Below the pieces are notes generated by a model. The model did not search any database. It saw only the letters and a list, made by a program, of their open reading frames with translations, and was not told the DNA's origin. This document shows, piece by piece, positions 45,510 to 52,700 of a stretch of 54,700 bases of DNA (within the stretch, counting starts at the first letter, position 1; each line of letters opens with the position of its first letter). A program made the translations under genes and the position numbers. The DNA lies in NCBI GenBank assembly GCA_035762175.1, contig DASTPP010000225.1, positions 1 through 54,700 on the forward strand, read 5' to 3'. The stretch comes from DASTPP01 sp035762175 (lineage in GTDB: Bacteria > Myxococcota_A > Polyangia > Polyangiales > Polyangiaceae).

Positions 45510-45663
45510 GCAGGGGCCTCGGATCGGTCGGCCGGGGGCGGGCCCGCCTGGCCTTGTTCGGTTCTGGGACGCGCCTTCCCAGGGGCGAGGCACGGGGGGC
45601 CGAACGGGCGCGTAAAACGCCGCATGTTTCGCTGGCACGGGCCTCGCTAGGCGTGGCCCGACC

Positions 45664-46329
45664 ATGATTCACCTGCGCGACGTCGAGAAGAGCTACCCGA
45701 CCGGGGCCGGCCGCACCTGGGTGCTACGGCGCATCACCCTCGACATTGCCGAGGGCGACTTCGTCACCTTCATGGGCCCCTCGGGGGCGGGCAAGTCGAC
45801 CCTGCTCGCGATCATCGGCATGCTCGACGCCGACTGGACGGGCGAATACCGCCTGCTCGACCAGCCGGTGCACAAGCTCGCGCCCAAAGACCGGGTGGCG
45901 CTGAACAAGAAGCACATGGGCTTCGTCTTTCAGCAGTTTCATCTGCTCGAAGACCTCACCGTCGCCGAGAACCTCGAGGTGCCCCTCTCGTACCGGAACC
46001 TGCCCGGCTCCGAGCGCAAGGCGCTCATCGGCGACGCGCTCGACCGCTTTCGCATCGTGGGCAAGAAAGACCTCTACCCGAGCCAGCTCTCGGGCGGCCA
46101 GCAGCAGCTCGTCGCCGTCGCCCGCGCCGTCATCGCCCGGCCCAAGCTGCTCTTGGCCGACGAGCCCACGGGCAACCTGCACTCGTCGCAGGCCGAAGAG
46201 ATCATGGGGCTCTTCCGCGAGCTGCACCGGCAGGGCACGACCATCCTGCAGGTCACCCATTCGCCGACGAACGCGGCGCACGGCAACCGCGTCATCAACC
46301 TGAAAGACGGCTGGCTGGTGTCGAGCTAA
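45664..46329 (+). CDS. ABC transporter ATP-binding protein, MacB/LolD type
   Basis: This is a 221-residue single ATPase domain. Walker A G-P-S-G-A-G-K-S-T (38-46), Q-loop F-V-F-Q-Q-F-H-L-L, signature L-S-G-G-Q-Q-Q, Walker B L-L-L-A-D-E-P-T-G-N-L and switch His in V-T-H-S. The Q-F-H-L-L and D-E-P-T-G-N-L combination is typical of the LolD/MacB/FtsE group, which drives lipoprotein release, mechanotransmission or peptide efflux. No permease gene of this type is adjacent, so the partner must be elsewhere. The stop overlaps that of the convergent DUF808 gene. Confidence 0.9.
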   Translation: MIHLRDVEKSYPTGAGRTWVLRRITLDIAEGDFVTFMGPSGAGKSTLLAIIGMLDADWTGEYRLLDQPVHKLAPKDRVALNKKHMGFVFQQFHLLEDLTVAENLEVPLSYRNLPGSERKALIGDALDRFRIVGKKDLYPSQLSGGQQQLVAVARAVIARPKLLLADEPTGNLHSSQAEEIMGLFRELHRQGTTILQVTHSPTNAAHGNRVINLKDGWLVSS

Positions 46330-47375
46330 CCTCGGCGCCGCCCGGGCCCCGCGAGCCGCTCTAACCTCGGCGCCGCCGCCCCGCCGCCCGGGCCCCGCGA
46401 AGCGCGCGGCGCCTCGCCGGCCGGCGGGCGCTTGGTGCCCCCCGCGACGCGCTTGACCAGGGCCACGACGGCGAGGACGAGGGCGCCCGCCACGACACCC
46501 ACCAGGGCGTTGAGGGCGGCCGAGGTCAGGCCCGCGAGCAGGGGGCCGACGCCGGGCAGGGCGCCGGCCCGCGCGGCGAGGGCCTCGATGCCGTGGTGAA
46601 CGGCCGGCACGCCGTGGGCCAAGATGCCCCCGCCGACCAGGAACATGGCCGCGGTGCCCGCGATCGAGAGGCCCTTCATCAGAATGGGCGTAACCCTCAA
46701 GATGGCGGCGCCGAGGCCGCGCCGGAGCCGCGCGAGCCCGCCCCGGCCGCCGGCGCGGCGCAGGTAGAGCCCGGCGTCGTCGAGCTTCACGATGCCGGCG
46801 ACGAGGCCGTAGACGCCGACGGTCATCAGGGTCGCGATGCCCGCGAGCACCGTCACCCGGGTGGCGAAGGGCGCCGCCGCCACGACGCCGAGCGCGATGG
46901 TGATGATCTCGGCGGAGAGAATGAAGTCCGTGCGAATCGCGGCCTTGATCTTGTCTCGCTCGGCGGCCACGACGTCGACCTCGGGGTCGGCGAGCTTGCG
47001 CACGAGCTCGCCATGGCGGGCCGCGTCTTCTTCGGGGCCGTGCAGGAACTTGTGCGCGAGCTTCTCGACGCCTTCGAAGCAGAGGTAGGCGCCGCCCGCC
47101 ATCAAGAGCGGCGTCACCGCCCAGGGCGCGAGCGCGCTGATGCCGAGCGCGGCCGGCACCAAGATGGCCTTGTTCCAGGCCGAGCCCTTGGCCACGGCCC
47201 ACACCACGGGCAGCTCGCGGTCGGCGTTGACGCCGTTGACCTGCTGGGCGTTGAGCGCGAGATCGTCGCCGAGCACGCCCGCCGTCTTCTTGGCGGCCAC
47301 CTTCGTCATGGTGGCCACGTCGTCGAGCACGGACGCGATGTCGTCGAGCAACGTAAAGAGGCTAGCGGCAGGCAT
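46326..47375 (-). CDS. DUF808-family membrane protein
   Basis: This is a 349-residue inner-membrane protein. The family's start is clear: S-L-F-T-L-L-D-D-I-A-S-V-L-D-D-V-A-T-M-T-K-V-A. T-A-G-V-L-G-D-D-L-A-L-N-A and E-L-P-V-V-W-A-V-A-K-G-S follow. About six to eight hydrophobic helices are spread over residues 70-310, and a basic, Gly/Pro-rich tail closes the protein. The E. coli homologue YedI is uncharacterised. ATG at 47375; the ribosome site is weak. A perfect 18-bp palindrome sits 26 bp upstream of the start, suggesting direct repression or activation at this promoter. Confidence 0.9.
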   Translation of the reverse strand: MPAASLFTLLDDIASVLDDVATMTKVAAKKTAGVLGDDLALNAQQVNGVNADRELPVVWAVAKGSAWNKAILVPAALGISALAPWAVTPLLMAGGAYLCFEGVEKLAHKFLHGPEEDAARHGELVRKLADPEVDVVAAERDKIKAAIRTDFILSAEIITIALGVVAAAPFATRVTVLAGIATLMTVGVYGLVAGIVKLDDAGLYLRRAGGRGGLARLRRGLGAAILRVTPILMKGLSIAGTAAMFLVGGGILAHGVPAVHHGIEALAARAGALPGVGPLLAGLTSAALNALVGVVAGALVLAVVALVKRVAGGTKRPPAGEAPRASRGPGGGAAAPRLERLAGPGRRRG

Positions 47376-47400
47376 GGCGTGGTCTTTCGTGGGCTCGTCA

Positions 47401-47418
47401 GGAGCTCAATTGAGCTCC
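47401..47418. promoter_or_regulatory. 18-bp perfect palindrome upstream of the DUF808 gene
   Basis: GGAGCTCAATTGAGCTCC is perfectly self-complementary, AT-rich at its centre, and 26 bp upstream of the DUF808 start. The size and position suit an operator for a homodimeric regulator. No neighbouring regulator gene is obvious. Confidence 0.55.
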
Positions 47419-47761
47419 GGTTTGCAACCCACGTGCCCGCGCCACGGGCGGGGCCGCCCACCGCGAGGCCGGCCCGAGAAGCCTTAGGGCCGCGGAAGAA
47501 CGCGCTCGCCGAGCCCCCCCCGGCTGTGGCGCCCTGCCCCAAACCCTTGGCGGTGGTGCGCGGCGGCAGGTCGAAGGTGGAGACGACGTGGTTGCCGTTG
47601 TAGCGGGCGCGGGCGCGGGCGCGGCAGCGTGCGATCGCCCCGCACCCTTTAGCGCCGCGGGGTAACGCTAGTAGGATAAGGCCCCGACCGAACTCGGCCG
47701 CCGCGCGAGGCGGGTTCTTTTTGACCCGGAGCGACGGGCACCGCGCCAGAACGAGCAGGCC
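47419..47761. other. 343-bp stretch with no intact gene
   Basis: No start-to-stop gene is supported. The last 80 bp remain open in frame with the FliA-like remnant that follows and read as plausible sigma-factor linker residues (Q-N-E-Q-A-V-S-P-A-E-Q), consistent with a decayed 5' part. Confidence 0.45.
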
Positions 47762-48004
47762 GTGAGCCCGGCCGAGCAGGCCGAGGCGAACGACACGCGC
47801 AAGCGCCTCGACCGGGCGGTGTCGCAGCCGCCCGACCGCGAGCGGCTCATCGGGTCGATGCACCCCTTCGAGGGCGTGCTATTCAAGGAGATCGGCGCGC
47901 TGCTCGGCGTGAGCGGGCCGCGCATCTCGCAGCTGCACGCGCGGGCGATGGAGAAGCTGCGCGCCTACCTGCGCGAGGGAGAGGCGCCCTCGGCCGGCCG
48001 CTGA
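47762..48004 (+). pseudogene. C-terminal remnant of a FliA-type sigma factor
   Basis: This is an 80-residue frame from GTG 47762. It matches only region 4 of sigma-28/FliA-type factors: R-E-R-L-I-G-S-M-H-P-F-E-G, then K-E-I-G-A-L-L-G-V-S-G-P-R-I-S-Q-L-H-A-R-A-M-E-K-L-R. The N-terminal regions 2 and 3, needed for polymerase and -10 binding, are missing; upstream sequence stays open for about 25 codons but shows no region 2. The Tyr-Tyr of the usual L-Y-Y-F-E-G is M-H-P here. It is most likely a pseudogene; alternatively a stand-alone DNA-binding protein that competes for promoters. Confidence 0.65.
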
Positions 48005-48019
48005 GCGCCGGGCGCCACC

Positions 48020-48556
48020 TCACTTCGGCATGGCGGCGGCGGCGCCCTGCGGCTGGTAGCCCTCGCGCGAGGGGCACTTGGCCATGACGTTGCTCGCCTC
48101 GAAGCTGCCGTCGGGCGCGAGCTTGCCCGAGGCGGTGACCTCGACGTCGCCCGCGGGGGTGTCGCGGAAAGTGTCGGGCACGACACAGACCGGGTAGCGC
48201 ACGGGCAGCAACGCGCCGGCCGCGGTCAGCGTGAAGCGGTACTCGCAGGGCGAGTCTTGGTAGCTGAGCGAGCCCTTGACCAGCGTGCCCTGCACGTTCA
48301 CGGGCCGCCCCGCCAGGCGGACGCGGTCGGCCAGGAGCTGGTCGACGGTCTTGGCGTACGAGGTGCCCTCGCCGATGCTCAGGGCCAGCGCCACGACGCC
48401 CCCGGTGACGGCGGCGAGGCCCAAGAGCAGACCGAGGTTGCGCTTCGGCCGGGGCGGCGGCGCCGGCCGGGCGACGCCGGGCTTCGAATCGGGGCCCGGC
48501 TCTTCGCCCGGCGCGGCCTTGATTGCCTCTGCAAGCTCTCGATCGATGTGGCGCAT
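48020..48556 (-). CDS. ccmE: Cytochrome c maturation heme chaperone CcmE, cysteine variant
   Basis: This is a 178-residue protein: a cytoplasmic N-terminus, one membrane helix (about 45-65; L-L-L-G-L-A-A-V-T-G-G-V-V-A-L-A-L-S), then a periplasmic OB-fold. It contains R-P-V-N-V-Q-G-T-L-V-K-G-S, P-C-E-Y-R-F-T-L, P-V-R-Y, V-V-P-D-T-F-R-D and the end A-K-C-P-S-R-E-G-Y. Classical CcmE attaches heme through His in H-x3-Y; delta-proteobacterial and archaeal types use Cys in C-x3-Y. Here the Cys is followed by Tyr after five residues. Other ccm genes are not adjacent. ATG 48556 was chosen since it begins a normal CcmE N-terminus; a longer frame upstream is Pro-rich. Confidence 0.82.
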   Translation of the reverse strand: MRHIDRELAEAIKAAPGEEPGPDSKPGVARPAPPPRPKRNLGLLLGLAAVTGGVVALALSIGEGTSYAKTVDQLLADRVRLAGRPVNVQGTLVKGSLSYQDSPCEYRFTLTAAGALLPVRYPVCVVPDTFRDTPAGDVEVTASGKLAPDGSFEASNVMAKCPSREGYQPQGAAAAMPK

Positions 48557-48818
48557 GGCGACCCCGCTCTCGTACGTCGTGGGCTCGGCGGGCGCGCCCG
48601 CGCCGAACGGCCGCGGGGGCGGCGCTTCGACCTCGGGCGGGCCCGCGGCGTGTGCGGGTAGGACCTTCGGCGAGCCCGCCCTATTCCGGCCGCGCACCGG
48701 AAACGCACCCGCCGGGGCCCGCGCGCGGCGGCGGAGGTGCCTGCCGGGGCCCGCGCGCGGCGGCCCCGCCCGGCGGGCAGACTTGCCCCCCCTTAGAATG
48801 CGTCACGCCCCGAGCTTT

Positions 48819-48923
48819 GATCACGCCCCGCCCGCGGCCCCCGCGGATCACGCCCGCCCACAGCCCCGCGGATCACGCCCGCCCGCGGCCCCCGCGGATC
48901 ACGCCCCGCCCGCGGCCCCGCGC
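48819..48923 (+). repeat. About 26-bp tandem repeat x4
   Basis: GATCACGCC occurs at 48819, 48846, 48871 and 48897, each followed by a CCGCCCGCGGCCCC-like segment; spacing is 25-27 bp. It lies in the 368-bp gap 48557-48924, which holds no gene, just past the stop of the PglI-like gene. Confidence 0.75.
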
Positions 48924-48924
48924 G

Positions 48925-49383
48925 CTAGCGCCCGGCGGCCCGCGGCGCGCCCGGGCGGTCGCCCGGGGCGACGTGGATCTGCATCGCCACGTCGGACTCG
49001 GCGCCCGCCTTCGGCAGCGCGAGGCCGGCGACGTGCCCCTGAAAGCACGCGACGAGCTCGCCGTCGCCGAGCGTCGACTGCTCGGCGCGCAGGCCGCCGA
49101 CCGAGCCGTCGGCGCCGACGCGGAAGCGCAGCGTCGCCTCGCCGCGCAGCCCCGGCCGCTTGGCCGCGGCGGGGCGGTAGCACGCGATGATCTTGCCCCA
49201 GAGCGCCCGCCGCGCCTCGCGCTCGATCTCGGCGCGCTTGTGCGGCCCGGCGACGTGCACGACGTCGACGACGACCCGGGGCTCGGGGTGGCCGCCCTGC
49301 ACCGGCGTCGCCCCGAGGGCGCCCGGCAGGCGCGCGTTCAGGGCGGCGAGGGCGGCGAGGGCGGCGGGCCACGTCGAGCGCAT
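48925..49383 (-). CDS. Exported AgmX/PglI C-terminal-domain-like protein
   Basis: This is a 152-residue protein with a probable signal peptide (R-S-T-W-P then A-A-L-A-A-L-A-A-L). One TonB-like alpha/beta domain follows: a conserved start A-L-W-G-K-I-I-A-C-Y-R, then G-E-A-T-L-R-F-R-V-G-A-D-G-S-V, L-V-A-C-F-Q-G-H-V-A-G-L and a final strand. This is the pattern of the AgmX/PglI C-terminal domain common in myxobacterial gliding and envelope proteins; two Cys could form a disulfide. Its role is unknown. The ATG at 49383 gives the signal peptide; the ribosome site is weak. Confidence 0.72.
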   Translation of the reverse strand: MRSTWPAALAALAALNARLPGALGATPVQGGHPEPRVVVDVVHVAGPHKRAEIEREARRALWGKIIACYRPAAAKRPGLRGEATLRFRVGADGSVGGLRAEQSTLGDGELVACFQGHVAGLALPKAGAESDVAMQIHVAPGDRPGAPRAAGR

Positions 49384-49759
49384 GGCCGGCTCTACAACGA
49401 AACGGCGGCAGAGAGAACCCCGCGGGCGCCGCGTTCGGCCGCGCGGTCTAGTTCGGAAAAAAAGCAAGCCTTTTCGGTATCACGTCAAGAACCGAAACGC
49501 ACCCCCTGTTCGGGTTCTAGAACAACGCACGGCGCCTTGCTTCTTGCGTGCGAGCGGGCGCATGGCGACGAGGTAGGCGGCGGCCCTTCCGCCCTACGCG
49601 GAAACGAAGAATGAAGACGCCTTGCAGATGTGACTTGTTTCGTACTCGGTAAGTGTGGTCGGCTGTGCCGTCGGTGGGTCGAGAGGGGCGCGCGTCGTCG
49701 CGCCCCCGACTCACTCGCCCCCCCTACCCACAGTACGGGATTGGCCCGACGGGAGCCCC
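49384..49759. other. 376-bp divergent intergenic region
   Basis: This is markedly AT-richer than its flanks, with runs such as GGAAAAAAAGC (about 49456) and a GTTCTAGAAC palindrome at 49514-49523. No gene is supported. It must hold promoters for the exported PglI-like protein and for the M36 protease. Confidence 0.5.
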
Positions 49760-52700
49760 ATGAAACGCACGCTACGCCCGATCACGTTTCTTCCCCCGCT
49801 CGTCCTCGTCGCCTCGTTGGCCCGCGCCGACGACGGGCGGCCCCACGTCGACGCTTATTACGGCATCGGCGAGGGCGGGCGAGCGGCGGCGCCGGCGGCC
49901 GCGCCCGACCAGCGCGCGACGCTGGGTCGCCGCGCGACCGTCACCGCGGTCGACCCGGTGCGGGGCGTGCCGTCGTTCTTGTGGGCCTCGCGCCGCAGCC
50001 GCGAGGCGTACGCGCCGGGGGCGACGGCCGAGCAGGCCGCGCGCGGCTACCTCGCGCGCTACGCCTCGCTCTACCGCGTCACGCGCGCCGACGTCGCCAC
50101 CGCGCGCGTGCAGGACGTGCACGACACGGGCCGCGGCGGCGTCGTCGTCACGATGCGGCAGCGGGTGAACGACGTCGAGGTCTTCCGCTCGGACGTCAAG
50201 CTGCTGCTCAACCGCGACATGAGCCTGCTCGCCATCTCGGGCGCGCCCTACCCCGCGGCCTCGCACGCGCGCCCCTCGGCCCGCCACGAGACGGGCTTCC
50301 GGCTCGCCCAGGACCAGGCCCTCGCCCTCGCCTTCGGCGACATGTACGGGCTGTCCTTCAACGCCTCCGAGTTCCGCGACACGGGCCGCGGGCAGGACGA
50401 CTACCGCTTCTTCGAGGTCTCGCCCGCCGCGCTCGGGCTGCGCGGCGTGGTGATGCGCGACGAGCCGCGCGTCAAGTCGGTCTACTTCCCGCTCGCCGAC
50501 CGGCTCGAGCCCGCCTACTACCTCGAGCTGACGGCGCAGAACGGCGGCGACAACGAGGGCTACGCCTACGTCGTGTCGGCGGTCGACGGGCGCGTGCTCT
50601 ACCGCGCGAACCTCGTCGCGTACGACTCGTTCAACTACCGCGTCTACGCCGACGACGACCCGGCGCGCCACTACCCGCCGGCCGACAGCCCCTTCGCCGA
50701 CGCCTCGCCCCACCCGACGGGCACGCCGAGCGGGTTCATCCCCGAGTTCGGCGCGCAGATCGTGGCGCCGCAAGAGGGCTTCAACCAGCACGGCGACCCC
50801 TGGCTCGCGCCGACCGCGACCTTCACCTCGGGCAACAACGCCGACGCCTACGCCGACCACGACGAGGGCACGCCGGGCGGCGATCAGGACAACAACAACC
50901 CCGCCGGCGACCCGACCGCCGAGCTGACGGGCCCCAACGCCTTCGACTACACGTTCAACCCGAACGCCGAGCCGGTCGCGACGCCGGCGCAGATCAAGGC
51001 GTCGGTCACGCAGCTCTTCTACACGGTCAACTGGCTGCACGACTACTGGTACGACTCGGGCTTCACCGAGTCGGCGGGCGTCGCGCAGAACAACAACTAC
51101 GGCCGCCACCCGACGGGCGCCAACGACGCGATGGAGGCGCAGGCCCAGGACAAGTTCTTCCAGGGCAGCCGCAACAACGCGAACATGCTCACGCCGGCCG
51201 ACGGCTCGCGGCCGCGCATGCAGATGTTCGCCTGGTCGGGCCGCGACACCGTCACGGCGTCCGCCACCGTCCCGGGCCTGAACATCACCGAGGTCGGCAC
51301 GGCCGGCTTCGGCCCGAAGGACTTCACCTTCTCCGGGCCCGTCAAGCTCGTCGTCGACAACGGGGGCATCTCGCCGAACGACGGCTGCGAGACCTTCACC
51401 GGCTTCGCCGGCCAGATCGCGCTGCTCGACCGCGGCAACTGCAACTTCACCGACAAGGTCTTCAACGCGCAGGCCGCCGGCGCCGTCGGCGTCATCGTCG
51501 TCAACAACGCCCCCGGCTCGCCCATCAGCATGGGCGGCACGCCGGCCTTCCAGATCAACATCGGCTCGGTCATGGTCACGCAGGCCGACGGCAACGCCAT
51601 CAAGGCGGCCCTGCCCGGCGGCCCGGTCAACGCCACGGTCTCGCGCGACGCGGGCGTCGAGTACGACGGCACCCACGACAACACCATCATCGCGCACGAG
51701 TGGGGCCACTACTGGCACCACCGCCTGGTCAACTGCGGCAGCGCGTCCTGTAGCTCGATGAGCGAGGGCTGGGGCGACCTGCAGGCGCTCATGCTCATGG
51801 TCAAGGAGGGCGACGACCCGAGCGGCGCCTACGCCGCGGCCGGCTTCGCCGGCGTCTCGTTCGCCAACTCGACCTACTTCGGCATCCGGCGCTACCCGTA
51901 CTCGACCGACCTCGCGGGCAAGAACCCGCTCACGTTCAAGCACATCGGCGACGTCAACGCCCTGCCCTCCGGCCCGGGCGCCCCGCCCCGCGGCCCCGGC
52001 GGCGCCGCGATCAACTCCGAGGTGCACAACGCCGGCGAGGTCTGGACGGCCCTGCTCTTCGAGGGCTACGCGAACCTGCTCGCCGCCCACCCCTTCGACG
52101 AGGCCAAGCGCCGCATGGCCGACTACATGGTCGGCGGCATGAAGCTCACCCCCGTCGAGCCGACCTTCGTCCAGCAGCGCGACGCCATCCTCGCGTACGC
52201 CGCCTCGCACGACAAGGCCGACGCCGCCCGCCTCGCCGCCGGCTTCGCCAAGCGCGGCATGGGCTCGGGCGCCGTCTCGCCGCCGACCAGCTCGATCAAC
52301 TTCAACGAGGTCGTCGAGAACTTCGACCTCAAGGGCAAGCTCGCGCTCGGCCCGCTCGACCTGAACGACGCCAAGCACGCCTGCGACGGCGACGGCATCC
52401 TCGACGCCGGCGAGACCGGCCAGGTCACGATCACCATCGGCAACGTCGGCATGGGGGCGCTCGGCCCCTCGCAGGTGCTCGTCACGAGCGGCTCGCCCGG
52501 CGTCGAGGTGCTCAACGGCGGCGCCGCCACCTCGGCCTCGATCGACCCCTACGGCAACGCCGTCGCCACCGTCGACGTCCGGCTCGCCGCCGACGCCGCG
52601 CCGCAGGCGACCATCGCCCTGAACGTCAAGGTCACGAACGCCGACTCGGTCGTCACCGAGGTGACCGGCACGCTCTCGCGCAAGACCAACTTCGACGAGC

